DNA from: Novipirellula caenicola
GTDB lineage: Bacteria; Planctomycetota; Planctomycetia; Pirellulales; Pirellulaceae
NCBI RefSeq assembly: GCF_039545035.1
Contig: NZ_BAABRO010000007.1
Coordinates: forward strand, 186,001 to 250,000
Direction of reading: 5' to 3'
Length of the DNA stretch: 64,000 bases
Part shown: positions 46,239-55,482 of the stretch, piece after piece
Position numbering within the stretch: the stretch's first letter is position 1
How the letters are laid out: the number at the start of each line of letters is the position of its first letter
The notes under the pieces: generated by a model
Databases searched by the model: none
What the model saw: the letters and a program-made list of their open reading frames with translations, nothing else
Told to the model about the DNA's origin: nothing
Position numbers and translations under genes: made by a program

Positions 46239-47858
46239 TTGAAAACGTTCCAGGAATTTCGGCACTACCGTGCTCCCAGATCGCATGGCGAATCGTTTAC
46301 CGATCCGAATATCGGAGACGTCGGCGGCCAGCTGCGCGGCAATCTCGAGTTGCTTTCACAACACGATTCGTGGTGGCGAGAGCTTCGTCGTGACGCGCGG
46401 CAACAGATGGTCAGTGATGCGATCCGTTACACATCGACGTACCGCGATGTGGACGTGATGGCGAGTCGTCGTGAGCAACCAATCTTGATGGCGGGGCACC
46501 AACCGTCGCTGTTTCACCCGGGAGTTTGGTTCAAGAACTTCACGCTCAGCCATCTTGCCAAGCAGCATCAAGCACTCGCGATCAATTTGGTCATCGACAA
46601 CGACGCCGCGTCGGGCAGTTCGATTCGGGTGCCAACGATTGATCGTGACACGGGGCACTACGTCTATAGCACGGTTCGCTACGACCGATTTGGTGGCGGA
46701 GTGCCGTACGAGCAAACGGTGATTAGCGACCGCGAGCGGTTCGATCATTTCGACGACGACGTTCGCAAAACGGTGATGCCCATCGTATCGGATCCGTTGG
46801 TCAATCGATTGTGGGTGCATGCACGCAGTGCCGTAGAACGCTGTGGGATTGCCGGATGTGCGTTGGCGCAAGCACGTCATGCACTCGAGGGCGAGATCGG
46901 GCTGCAAACGCTTGAGCTGCCGCTGGGGGTTCTGTGCCGCACGCGAATGTTTGCCGATTTTCTGTTGCGAATCCTGGAGGATCTTTCGCGTTTTCAGGAC
47001 GCTTACAACACCGAAGCTGATTTCTATCGCGAAGCGCACGGCATCCGCAGTAATTCGCATCCAGTGCCAAATCTAAACAGCGACGATGGTTGGTTCGAAG
47101 CACCGATTTGGATCTACAGTGACGCGGCGCCTCAGCGACGGACTGGTTGGGTCAAGGTCACCGGTAAGATGATGGTGATCAGCGACCGCAACGGCCAAGA
47201 GTGTCGGATTGCGTTGGAAGGCCCCGGGCGTGCCGAGGCGTTGTCGCACGCGATTGGACCGCAATTCAAAATACGGCCTCGTGCGTTATTGACCACGATG
47301 TATGCACGGTTGGTGCTCAGCGATTTGTTTCTGCACGGGATCGGCGGTGGCAAGTACGATCAATTGGGGGACCGGATTGCCGAGCGTTTCTTTGGGATCA
47401 CGCCACCGGACTTCATGGTCGTTTCTGCAACGGTTCAGCTGCCGGGGCCCTCGCCGAGTGAAACGGATGCCGACATTGCCCGGCTCAAACGAGCGATTCG
47501 TGACTTGCGTTTTCAGGCCGAAAAGGTAGCGGATGTCGATGAGTTGGATGCGTCGTTGGTCGCAGAAAAGCGGCAGTTGTTAGCCCATGTGCCTCCGCTG
47601 AGCGAAAAACCTGCCTGGCATCAACGGCTCGAAGCGATCAACGAACAGCTGTCGGCGTCGCTCGCCGAGAAGCGGTCCCGACTGCAAGCGGAATTAGCTG
47701 CGGTGACTCGCGAGCGGGCTTCGTTGGCGGTGCTGAAAAGTCGCGAGCATCCGTTTTGTATCTTTCCGTTACAGGATTTGATCGAGACGTTTGAGCAGCT
47801 GATTCGTCGCAGTGAGGCAGACGAGGGAGCGGTCGCGAAGGGGACTCGTTCTTCTTGA
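46239..47858 (+). CDS. Conserved hypothetical protein, possibly BshC-like
   Basis: 539 residues starting from a TTG at 46239, 8 bases after the glycosyltransferase stop; no closer ATG is available. Segment ILMAGHQPSLFHPGVWFKNF followed by TLSHLAKQHQALAINLVIDND resembles in layout the TGQQ...GP-Y...K motif of bacillithiol synthase BshC, and the C-terminal third has a coiled coil (about 420-500: IARLKRAIRDLRFQAEKVAD, EKRSRLQAELAAVTRERASL), also as in BshC. No identity can be claimed; a member of a planctomycete family of unknown function is equally possible. Confidence 0.65.
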   Translation: MKTFQEFRHYRAPRSHGESFTDPNIGDVGGQLRGNLELLSQHDSWWRELRRDARQQMVSDAIRYTSTYRDVDVMASRREQPILMAGHQPSLFHPGVWFKNFTLSHLAKQHQALAINLVIDNDAASGSSIRVPTIDRDTGHYVYSTVRYDRFGGGVPYEQTVISDRERFDHFDDDVRKTVMPIVSDPLVNRLWVHARSAVERCGIAGCALAQARHALEGEIGLQTLELPLGVLCRTRMFADFLLRILEDLSRFQDAYNTEADFYREAHGIRSNSHPVPNLNSDDGWFEAPIWIYSDAAPQRRTGWVKVTGKMMVISDRNGQECRIALEGPGRAEALSHAIGPQFKIRPRALLTTMYARLVLSDLFLHGIGGGKYDQLGDRIAERFFGITPPDFMVVSATVQLPGPSPSETDADIARLKRAIRDLRFQAEKVADVDELDASLVAEKRQLLAHVPPLSEKPAWHQRLEAINEQLSASLAEKRSRLQAELAAVTRERASLAVLKSREHPFCIFPLQDLIETFEQLIRRSEADEGAVAKGTRSS

Positions 47859-48429
47859 AAGAGCCAAGTCCACAGACTGCCAACTTTTAGCCAATGCGGT
47901 GAGGCATTTTTGTAGCTACCTTCGCCAGAAGGTGGTAAATCGTACTGGACGCCAACATCCACGCTCTGGTGAGCGTAGCTGCGAAACGCAATCGTTGTTG
48001 CTTCGTTTAATTTGGGCGATTGCGGTGACGGCTAATGAGGTCTCCCCGCTGATTGCTGACTCGCTGCTCAGCGACTGCCGACCAAGATTTGTCCAACGAC
48101 AAGCCAAACGGCGGTAAAGGTGATGCCCAGGGCGGCATGAAGGGTATCTGCATTCATCGGAAGCGAGCCTTTTCGATAGAAGGTGAACGGACATGACATG
48201 GCCCGTTCCCTGGCCCGCACTCGCTCGGCAACTGATCATCAGTCGTCGATCGAAAGCTTGTATAGCAGCGCTTTTCCCGGCGCTATGGTTGTTATCGGCT
48301 TTGCCTTGCACCAGAATTGCCAAAAAAGATGGCGGGCCGGACAGACTACCTAGCCATCACAGCTCCACAGCCATCTCATTCAGTTCAACGTCGACACGGT
48401 TCGGCAATGCAAAGGGTTTGTTTCACGCG
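47859..48429. other. Repeat-containing intergenic region
   Basis: About 570 bases with no gene. Contains an inverted pair of family C repeat at 47911-47984. Confidence 0.5.
47911..47984. repeat. Inverted pair of dispersed repeat C
   Basis: TGTAGCTACCTTCGCCAGAA at 47911-47930 and, inverted, CCACGCTCTGGTGAGCGTAG from 47959 form a potential stem with mismatches. Same unit as in 31353-31415. Confidence 0.65.
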
Positions 48430-48906
48430 ATGACGATTAATTACTGGTTGATGAAGTCCGAACCGAACACGTTTTCGATCGACGACTTGGCGGCGCAGCC
48501 CGATCAAACGACGTGTTGGGAAGGGGTTCGTAACTACCAAGCACGAAATATGCTGCGAGACGACATCCATGTGGGAGACCGGGTGTTGTTCTATCACTCC
48601 GCGTGCAAGGTGCCTGCGGTGGTGGGGACGGCCGTGGTCAGCAAGAGTGGTTACCCGGATCCGTTTCAGTTCGATCGCAAGAGTAAGTATTTCGACGAAA
48701 AATCAGATCCCGAAAATCCTCGATGGTATTTGGTCGACATCAAGCTTGAGAAGAAATTCGACCGTCCGGTCACGTTGGCAGAATTGCGAGAGCGAGCGGG
48801 GCTCAGCGGGATGGTGCTGCTGCAAAAGGGCAGCCGGTTGAGTGTCCAGCCGGTGAAGAAGAAAGAGTTCGAGACGATCGAGAAACTGGCGAGCAAACCG
48901 GCGTAA
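48430..48906 (+). CDS. EVE domain protein
   Basis: The ATG at 48430 gives 158 residues, the usual length of stand-alone EVE proteins; longer in-frame starts precede intergenic-looking sequence. Motifs: YWLMKSEPNTFSIDDL, TCWEGVRNYQARNMLRDDIH, VGDRVLFYHSACKVPAVVGT and the GLSGMVLLQKGSRLSVQPV ending. EVE is a PUA-like fold that binds modified bases in DNA or RNA (5-methylcytosine-type in several cases). The binding target here is unknown. No neighbour indicates a restriction system. Confidence 0.92.
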   Translation: MTINYWLMKSEPNTFSIDDLAAQPDQTTCWEGVRNYQARNMLRDDIHVGDRVLFYHSACKVPAVVGTAVVSKSGYPDPFQFDRKSKYFDEKSDPENPRWYLVDIKLEKKFDRPVTLAELRERAGLSGMVLLQKGSRLSVQPVKKKEFETIEKLASKPA

Positions 48907-49390
48907 CCGATACGCCGGCGGCTCGGCTCTGGGCCGCTGCGGGCGAACCCGTGTCCACTGCGTGTGTCCTAGCTGCTTAGGGGGAGGAGTCATTCGGCAT
49001 GTTGGCCGATCTCGGCAACGGCGAGCGGTATTTGCTCGTCGCTACCTTGGCCAGAAGCTTGCGAAACGGATGGGGCGTCATGCAGTCCACGCGCTGGCGA
49101 GCGTCACCACAACGACGTTTCCCCAAATTCGTTCCTGGCTGCCTGCTTTAGCAGGTGGCGGCGCGGTGATTTGCTGCAGAGCGAGCTTCGCTGCATCGGA
49201 CGCGGTGAATCAGGGCCGACCCGGCGAGTCTGATTTTGCTGGTTTTAGGGGACTTGCACGCTCGCGGTTTGGATCCGATACTTTTGCGAATCCCAAGTCT
49301 GATGGCGAGCGATGTTTTGCAATTAAAAACAGGGTTTTCGTTAAGGGGACTTGGCGAATGGTGCGATATTTAGCACATTAGTACAGACAA
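48907..49390. other. Repeat-containing intergenic region
   Basis: About 480 bases upstream of tRNA-Leu with no supported gene; contains a second inverted pair of repeat C at 49028-49106. Confidence 0.5.
49028..49106. repeat. Inverted pair of dispersed repeat C (diverged)
   Basis: The left part reads CGTCGCTACCTTGGCCAGAA and the right part CCACGCGCTGGCGAGCGTCA, an inverted pair arranged as at 47911-47984, with intervening GCGAAACGGATGG. Confidence 0.55.
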
Positions 49391-49474
49391 GCCGAAGTGG
49401 CGGAATTGGCAGACGCGCTGGATTCAAAATCCAGTTGGAGCAATCCAGTGAGGGTTCGAGTCCCTCCTTCGGTA
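49391..49474 (+). tRNA. tRNA-Leu (anticodon CAA)
   Basis: Cloverleaf with long variable arm, as in class II tRNAs: acceptor GCCGAAG/CTTCGGT (G-U closing pair), D arm GTGGCGGAATTGGCAGACGC, anticodon stem CTGGA/TCCAG with loop TTCAAAA (anticodon CAA), T arm GAGGGTTCGAGTCCCTC. Discriminator A at 49474; CCA is not encoded. 84 bases. Confidence 0.95.
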
Positions 49475-49487
49475 CTAAAGAAAAAGA

Positions 49488-49524
49488 CAAAGGACATCGA
49501 GTTTTAAGCTCGATGTCCTTTTTT
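49488..49524 (+). terminator. Rho-independent terminator after tRNA-Leu
   Basis: Perfect hairpin AAGGACATCGAG / CTCGATGTCCTT with loop TTTTAAG, followed by a T-run, 14 bases after the tRNA. Confidence 0.9.
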
Positions 49525-49663
49525 ATTGAGTCAGGCACGCCGCCCCCCTTTCTGTTCCCACCTCCTCCTCTCGCGACGATTCGCTCGCCAACCAATTGGC
49601 GTGCGAAATACTGGCTCTGAAGCGGTCAACTTGTTTCCGCACCGCTAGAGATCGCACCCGCTA

Positions 49664-49768
49664 GGGAAACGCTGTGAAGCATTTTCATGCCGTGTTTTGT
49701 GGTGTTTTGATGTAGCGAAAGTCGTCAAGACTTTCGTTGAACGAACCCAATTCCTGAAACGCTTGACG
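49664..49768 (+). repeat. Dispersed repeat, family B (copy 2)
   Basis: 105 bases nearly identical to 26935-27039. Its end fuses with the GACGGCTTGTTGATTTA start of family A. Confidence 0.8.
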
Positions 49769-49808
49769 GCTTGTTGATTTAGTGAGGGTTCCTTCGGCAA
49801 GGGGGTAG

Positions 49809-49860
49809 GATGGACTTCCTAGTCCGTCAATGGTGGATTCGACGGACTAGGAAGTCCATC
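49809..49860. repeat. Perfect 20-bp inverted repeat
   Basis: Arms 49809-49828 (GATGGACTTCCTAGTCCGTC) and 49841-49860 are exact reverse complements with a 12-base loop. It is nested between inverted pieces of repeat A, so the whole 49766-49886 block may be one composite palindromic element. Confidence 0.85.
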
Positions 49861-50111
49861 GTACGACTAAAAAACAAGCCGCCCGCGAGTTCCGCCACGA
49901 AATCTTCACAGCGTTGCCGTGAGGGGCAAAGCTCGATGGTGTCGGGTTCGCATTTGGGCGTCTGGTATCGGAGGGCGTGATATATTCGGGGGCGAGCCTC
50001 GGTCCTAGAATTAACTACTGCCGATGTTCACCAATCCATTGAGGCCGGGTACGTTCTTCCGCCCACACCAAATCAAGGAAGATTGACTTATCCACTACGA
50101 AACGATCGATC

Positions 50112-52478
50112 ATGTCACGTCGAAAAAATAAAGCGAAGAAAAGCAAATCGAAGATGCGTCGCAAGAAGCCACCTGCGGGGCGTGCGGATGGAATTGGCAA
50201 AGCGATCCCACCGCTTCGCCGTGATGAATTGCTCGAGTCGGGCGTTCCGCCTGAATTGGTCGAGATGGTGATGATCGCGCAGCAAGCTGCGCTGGACGGT
50301 GACACATCCCTCATGGAAGAAACCATGGAACTGTTGGATGCGATTGCCGGCGAACCGTTTGACGAGGCGAGTTCACCCGAAGACGCGTTCCCGCTTTCAT
50401 CATTCGAGGCGGCTGAAGCGTTGTATGCGGCTGAATGCGAAGATGGCACAGAGTCAGGGTTCGAGGCGGCGGCAAAGCAGGCTTTAAAGATCGATCCCAA
50501 GTCGGTCGAGGCGCATGTCATGCTGGGGGACTTTGCCGACACCGAAGAGGATCGCGTCCAGTGGTATCGCCGGGCATGCGAGGCGGCGAAATCGAAGCCG
50601 TCACATCTGGTTCGAGCCGCAATGCCGATCATGCGAGCTCGAATGGGTGGCCGGTTGCTTGATGATTCTCGATTGTCCGATGCTGCCGACGTCCTGTTTC
50701 CTGGTTTGGACGAAGATCCATCGGATCCGATTGGCTTGCGATTCTTGCTGCTCGACCTGTGTTTCCGGCTGCGTTGGTATGAAGAACTTGGCACGCTTTT
50801 AGATCGCTTTTCGAAAGATAATTTGGCACCCATGCTGTTTGCGCGGCCGATCTATCTTTTTCAATCCGAAGGGGACTCCTCCAAAGCCCGCGAATTGCTC
50901 AAAGCGGCCCATCAAGCGAAGCCAAATGTGGCTCGCTTTCTAGCGGGACTCGAGCTGCCGCCTGCGTTAGGGACCGAGTATCCTGTGGTCGCGGATGAGG
51001 AGGACGAAGCGGCCATGACGGCGGGGTATTTGCTGCCGGGGATTCGCACCGTCGAAGGCACCACTCGCTGGATTCGTGAGACTCTCGATTTGAAATTTTC
51101 ACATCCGGGTTCCTCCTCGAGTGAGACTGACGGTGATCAAGGCGGAGTAGGAGATCTGGACCAAGCCTTGGAACTGCCTCAAGGCCAAATGACGTGGCAG
51201 TATCATCTGCATCGATGCCAAGATGGTGCCTATCTCGGGGTGCTGCTCGAAGATTTGTCGCCCATCTCGACGGTTCGGTTTGCCAATCGCCCCAAAGCAA
51301 AAGAGCTTCGTGATTTTCTGTTGGATTCGGTCTGCGATCCGATGGTGGGGCCTCCAAGGAAACCGGCGGTACTGCAGGTTCCGACAAAAGCCGACCTGAA
51401 AGCACTCGCCAAAACGGTGGGAACTTACGGAGTGGCCTGCGAACATCAAGCACTTGAAGCGGATGCGAAAGCGATGCTCGCGGAGAGCCTAGACGCTCTG
51501 GCGAGACGTCTTGAACGTCTCGCCAGCGACAGGAGTGATGAGGCGGATGAGATCGATGTTGCAGACTTGCCGCAGAGTGACCAGCAGTGGTGGGTAGGTG
51601 TTTTTCAGCCGCCGATGTGGATCCTCGATCGCGCGACTCCCTATCGTGCGTACATGCAATTGGTGTTGGATGCAAGCAGCGGATGTATTGTTGGCACCGA
51701 AGGTACTGCCGATATGCCATCGCCCGAGCAGCAATGGCAGGTGCTCGTCGAGACGATGGCGGAACCGATGGTGGGTCAGCCTCGTCGCCCCGAAAGCATT
51801 GTTCTTGATCCGCGAATGTCGGCCGAACCCCTTACCCGCTACAGCGGTTCCTTCAACGTTTTCACCGGTGATCAACAAGTCGCAGACAGCTTTGACAAAC
51901 TCATTGCGGGATTGCTGCTGAACTCGGGCCAAGGTGAGACGCCGTTGGCAGAGACGGAAGGGGTGACAGAGAAGCTGATGGAACGTTATTACGATGCTGC
52001 CGCACGCTTCTACAAAGCAGCGCCGTGGAAAATGGTCGGCGGAGATAATTTGATCCGGTTGGAGTACCGGGAAAGCGGCGAATCAAGTTGGGGGATCACG
52101 GTGATGGGACAGCTAGGCCAGGTGCTCGGGCTGTCGTTGATCGAGAATGTCAAGCACGCCAGGAAGTTCATCCAGCAAAAATGTCCGATGGAAGAGCTGG
52201 TTGCGATCTCAGTTCAATTCGGTGAAGCGTTTGATATGGTGCCTATTGATTTTTGGCACTTGGAACAAAATCACTGGTCCGTCGCAGACGCCGAGGCCTA
52301 TCCTTTGGTCTTTAAAATAGATCATGGCAAACACTCAAGCGATTTGAGTAACGAAGATTTGCGAATGGTCGAATCGGTGATGAGTGTCCTTCCTCGTTTT
52401 CTGGATCAACCGCGTGATCAAACAATGGACGCGAAGGATTCACTTGGGCGAGAGTTTCGCTTGAGTTGGGAACTCTAA
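50112..52478 (+). CDS. Large cytoplasmic protein with duplicated C-terminal domain (DUF6930-like)
   Basis: 788 residues from ATG at 50112. Residues 1-22 are very basic (MSRRKNKAKKSKSKMRRKKP), suggesting nucleic-acid or ribosome contact. Residues ~90-290 are helical with TPR-like features (EAAAKQALKIDPKSVEAHVM). The second half has two related units: one with EPMVG-like VCDPMVGPPRKPAVLQVPTK and one with MAEPMVGQPRRPESIVLDPR, followed by similar helix patterns, an internal duplication. No signal peptide. DUF6930 is suggested from memory of such repeats and is not certain. Function unknown. Confidence 0.75.
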   Translation: MSRRKNKAKKSKSKMRRKKPPAGRADGIGKAIPPLRRDELLESGVPPELVEMVMIAQQAALDGDTSLMEETMELLDAIAGEPFDEASSPEDAFPLSSFEAAEALYAAECEDGTESGFEAAAKQALKIDPKSVEAHVMLGDFADTEEDRVQWYRRACEAAKSKPSHLVRAAMPIMRARMGGRLLDDSRLSDAADVLFPGLDEDPSDPIGLRFLLLDLCFRLRWYEELGTLLDRFSKDNLAPMLFARPIYLFQSEGDSSKARELLKAAHQAKPNVARFLAGLELPPALGTEYPVVADEEDEAAMTAGYLLPGIRTVEGTTRWIRETLDLKFSHPGSSSSETDGDQGGVGDLDQALELPQGQMTWQYHLHRCQDGAYLGVLLEDLSPISTVRFANRPKAKELRDFLLDSVCDPMVGPPRKPAVLQVPTKADLKALAKTVGTYGVACEHQALEADAKAMLAESLDALARRLERLASDRSDEADEIDVADLPQSDQQWWVGVFQPPMWILDRATPYRAYMQLVLDASSGCIVGTEGTADMPSPEQQWQVLVETMAEPMVGQPRRPESIVLDPRMSAEPLTRYSGSFNVFTGDQQVADSFDKLIAGLLLNSGQGETPLAETEGVTEKLMERYYDAAARFYKAAPWKMVGGDNLIRLEYRESGESSWGITVMGQLGQVLGLSLIENVKHARKFIQQKCPMEELVAISVQFGEAFDMVPIDFWHLEQNHWSVADAEAYPLVFKIDHGKHSSDLSNEDLRMVESVMSVLPRFLDQPRDQTMDAKDSLGREFRLSWEL

Positions 52479-52510
52479 ACCGTACACAACCTACTGTTGG
52501 GAGATTGGTG

Positions 52511-53362
52511 ATGCGACTGCGACCTATTGCTGTGTTGGCCCTGTTGTTCGTACTTGGGGTGCAGAGTGGAGAAGCTCAGTCACCACGTTCTTCATCCTCA
52601 CGTTCTTCTGATCAGGCTGCGGCGATGTTTCGGCGGATGGATCGGGATCGCAATGGCGTGATCGACAAAGCCGAGGCGCCGGCGAAGCTCAAAGCGATGT
52701 TCAGCGAATGGGATCAAGATTCCGACGGCAAGATTAGCAAGGCAGAGTTTGAGTCGAATTTCGCAAGGTCACGTGGTCGAGGAAAGGCGTCGCAAACGGG
52801 GGAATATATTGCACCGGCGGCCAGAGGGGAGCGGCAAGCGGAAGTGTTGAAGCGAGGCGACCGTGCTCCTGATTTCACGCTGCCGCGTGTCGGAGGCGAA
52901 GGCACGGTGACGTTATCGGATTTGTACCGCGACAAACCGGTGGTGTTGGTGTTTGGCAGCATCAGTTGTTCGCCGTTTCGCCAGCGAGTTCAGCAGGTCG
53001 AACAGTTGTACGAGGAGCACAAGGACAACGCGAATTTTCTGATGGTTTACATTCGCGAGGCGCACCCGGATTCCAAGATCCAGGTCAAGACGGCCGAGGG
53101 CGACGAAGTGTTACAGACGTTTGTGCAGACGAACGACTTGGCGTTACGGCGAGAGCACGCAGCGACATGTGAGCGAACGTTGTCGTTATCGTTTCCGATG
53201 GTGATGGACGGCGTGGACAACCGCGTCAATGCCGCCTATGCCGGTTGGCCGATCCGACTGGTCGTAATCGACCGCGACGGCCGCATCCTCGACCCCGGCG
53301 CCCCCGGCCCCCAAGGCTTCACCCCCGACAAAGTCGCCACCTGGCTAAAAACGCTGGAGTGA
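52511..53362 (+). CDS. Secreted EF-hand protein fused to deiodinase-like thioredoxin fold
   Basis: The ATG at 52511 follows GGGAG; 283 residues. Signal peptide 1-22. Two canonical EF-hand loops, DRDRNGVIDKAE (44-55) and DQDSDGKISKAE (68-79), bind Ca2+. Then a thioredoxin-fold domain with redoxin-like start GDRAPDFTLPRVGGEGTVTL and FGSISCSPF (147-155), NFLMVYIREAHPDSKIQV and a PQGFTPDKVATWLKTLE ending. These blocks follow iodothyronine deiodinases (FGSCTUPPF, FLIIYIEEAHP, GPDGY). Cys153 (codon TGT) stands at the selenocysteine position. A Ca2+-responsive exported redox enzyme is inferred; dehalogenation is not shown. Confidence 0.85.
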   Translation: MRLRPIAVLALLFVLGVQSGEAQSPRSSSSRSSDQAAAMFRRMDRDRNGVIDKAEAPAKLKAMFSEWDQDSDGKISKAEFESNFARSRGRGKASQTGEYIAPAARGERQAEVLKRGDRAPDFTLPRVGGEGTVTLSDLYRDKPVVLVFGSISCSPFRQRVQQVEQLYEEHKDNANFLMVYIREAHPDSKIQVKTAEGDEVLQTFVQTNDLALRREHAATCERTLSLSFPMVMDGVDNRVNAAYAGWPIRLVVIDRDGRILDPGAPGPQGFTPDKVATWLKTLE

Positions 53363-53513
53363 ATTCTGACCAATGTAGTGCCTTAGCGAAAGTGAGACAT
53401 TCGGTAAGGAACCGTTCGGCAGCAAATTCGGTAATCAGGTAGATTGAAGAGTGCGTTAGCCCATGACTGGCGAACTGTGGACGAATCCTTCAATATCGTC
53501 TCAGGAGACCAAT

Positions 53514-53800
53514 ATGTCAGCAAAGAACAAACAACGCCGATCGTTTACCGTAGAGTTCAAGTGAAATGCTGTCGATCTGATCGTCAATCAAGGCTACACC
53601 TTCGCGGCCGCCTCGAGGCAGTCAATGTTGATACCCACAACACTACGTGATTGGCATCGGAAGTTTGCACCAACGCCAAAGCCTTGTGACGATAATGCGT
53701 CTGTCGAACAGCTCACCGCGGAAGTGAAGCGACTTCGCAAAGAACTGGCTCGCGTCGAGATGGAGCGTGAAATACAAAAAAATCGACGGCGTGATTCGCG
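53514..53800 (+). pseudogene. IS3 orfA (helix-turn-helix protein), broken
   Basis: Starts with ATG after AGGAG. The frame reads MSAKNKQRRSFTVEFK, an in-frame TGA, then NAVDLIVNQGYTFAAASRQS and a leucine-zipper-like VEQLTAEVKRLRKELARVEM. This is the IS3/IS911 orfA layout. The TGA at position 17 disables it. Confidence 0.8.
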
Positions 53801-54686
53801 AAAGAGTCGCAGTGAAATACGCCTGGATCAAAAACAACAAAGACATCTTCCCAATCGTTGCGATGTGTCGTGTCTTAAGGGGCAGCAAGAGTGGCTTCTA
53901 CAAGTGGTGCTCGGCCTTGCCAAGTCCGCGCAAACAGCGAATATACAACTGTGTTCAGCAAGCACATCAAGAATGCCACGGCAACTATGGAAGCTACAAG
54001 ATATCGCAACGATTGAAGGCGGATCCCTCCATGGAATCCGCTTGCCTCAACACCGTCGCTCGTGCAATGCGAGAATTAGGCATTCGAAGCCGGGTTGCAC
54101 GGTAATTCAAGCCGACAATAACGCAAGTCGTTCCATCCAAACAACCTCCACCAAACTTGCTAGATCAGACATTCACAGCCGACCGACCCAACCAGAGATG
54201 GGTAACTGATATCACTTATTAACCAACAGCCTCTGGGTGGGGGGATCTTGCAGGTGTGTGGGATCTATTCAGTCGCAAAGTAATCGGATGGTCTATTTCC
54301 GACAGCCTAACGACTCCATTGGTTTGCGACGCACTTCGACAGCAGTCGAGCAGCGGCAGTGCGCAACGTTGGGGCTTCTGCACCACAGCGATCGCGGCTG
54401 CCGGTACACCAGCGAGCTCCATCAATCGTCGTTGAAAACGCTGGGTATCACCTGTTCAGTGAGCCGCAGTGGTTGTTGCTACGACAATGCGGTGATGGAA
54501 CGATTTTTCTGGACGTTGAAACATGAGTGAACGAAGTTCGAAAAGCTTGCCGATACAGAAGAAGCGAGGCTCAGCGTGTTTCGATTCATTGAAACGTACT
54601 ACAGCACTAACCGTATTCACCAAACGCTCAATTATCAAACACCAGACGAGTTCGAACGAGCTCACGAAATAACTCTGGCGACCTAA
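53767..54686 (+). pseudogene. IS3 orfB (DDE transposase), broken
   Basis: Fragments in order: WIKNNKDIFPIVAMCRVLRG, HQECHGNYGSYKISQRL, a stop at 54103-54105, QTFTADRPNQRWVTDITY (first Asp) with another stop, DLFSRKVIGWSISDSL, then in another frame LLHHSDRGCRYTSELHQSSL (second Asp), CYDNAVMERFFWTLKHE (Glu) with a stop, and the end TYYSTNRIHQTLNYQTPDEF. At least three stops and one frameshift. The DDE residues survive, so inactivation is fairly recent. Confidence 0.85.
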
Positions 54687-54942
54687 ACCAACTTTCCCAC
54701 AGTCCGCCAGTCATGAGCTAACGCAGTTTGAGGCTGGTGTCTATAGGCACTAATGGACTGCAGGGCCTAGCCTTAGGAAAGACCCCAAGGCTTTTCTGTA
54801 CATGCAAGCCCGTTGGCGCCATCAGCAACGCTAGCGGGTCGGCCGATGTGCCGACACTATCACCATAGATCGATCCCGAAAACGCTTGTTAAAACATACC
54901 TTTAAGAATCGCCAAGGGGCTAAAAATACAAAGTCTTGTTTT

Positions 54943-55482
54943 CTAAAAACAAGAGCAGTAATAATGCCCAAACGATCCATGCAGTTTACAATACCGAAAA
55001 GTTCCGTCATTTGGGCATCCACCAATGCAGTAATTGCCTCCGATGCCCAGTGAACACGAAGTAAGAACAACTTCGTCTTTTGAGATTCTCAATCGCATGG
55101 ATTCTGATCTGCGATAGTCGTCTTCCGTGGCCGCGATAAGCACCTTTCTTCCGGAACTAGTCTCTGTCGCTTCAATCAATCCAAACTGAAATGGCCCCTC
55201 GTCTAGGATCGGTAGACACGGTACCGCAATTGCTCCGTGTGCTGTTGGTTTGCATTCGTTGTAATGATTTTTGCAATCGTAGCAAACGCCTCTAATTTGC
55301 TTGCAAGACCAGCAATCTCTGCATTTATTCATGCCGCTGGATGTCCCGTACCAGGCAGTGCAGCAGGTAACCCTGCCAACAAAGTGTGGCAGCATACTGT
55401 CCGTATCAGGGCATTGTGCCGCCAGTGTTCCAGTCATTACAATGATCGTTGAAAGGCTTAACATGCAAATAAGTTTCGACAT
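54943..55482 (-). CDS. Secreted Cys-rich hypothetical protein
   Basis: The ATG at 55482 (MSKLICMLSLSTIIVMTGTL, signal peptide to about AAQC) follows GAGGA; 179 residues. The mature part has about 16 cysteines, including CCTAWYG, CRDCWSCKQIRGVCYDCKNH and a C-terminal CSLGIGGNYCIGGC plus YYCSCF, implying disulfide knots or metal binding in an exported protein. No family recognised. It lies between dead IS elements. Confidence 0.65.
   Translation of the reverse strand: MSKLICMLSLSTIIVMTGTLAAQCPDTDSMLPHFVGRVTCCTAWYGTSSGMNKCRDCWSCKQIRGVCYDCKNHYNECKPTAHGAIAVPCLPILDEGPFQFGLIEATETSSGRKVLIAATEDDYRRSESMRLRISKDEVVLTSCSLGIGGNYCIGGCPNDGTFRYCKLHGSFGHYYCSCF

Larger units (their letters stand above)
49525..50111. 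other. Repeat cluster upstream of the 788-residue protein gene
   Basis: About 590 bases holding repeat B (49664-49768), directly joined to a shortened repeat A start (49766-49785), a perfect hairpin (49809-49860) and the inverted end of repeat A (near 49873). No gene seen. Confidence 0.6.
53452..54725 (+). mobile_element. IS3-family insertion sequence, inactivated
   Basis: About 1274 bases bounded by inverted terminal repeats: the left end reads TGCGTTAGCCCATGACTGGC and the right end, inverted, TGCGTTAGCTCATGACTGGC, with further similarity inward (CGAACTGTGG / CGGACTGTGG). It carries an orfA/orfB arrangement typical of IS3, both broken by stops and frameshifts. The flanking three bases differ (GAG and GTT), so no target duplication is visible. 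Confidence 0.88.

Noticed and set aside
52950-53000. Selenocysteine in the deiodinase-like protein
   Set aside because: The codon at the key position is TGT, a normal Cys codon, so no Sec insertion is needed.
53514-53600. Recoded TGA in the IS3 orfA
   Set aside because: Further stops and a frameshift in orfB show decay rather than recoding.
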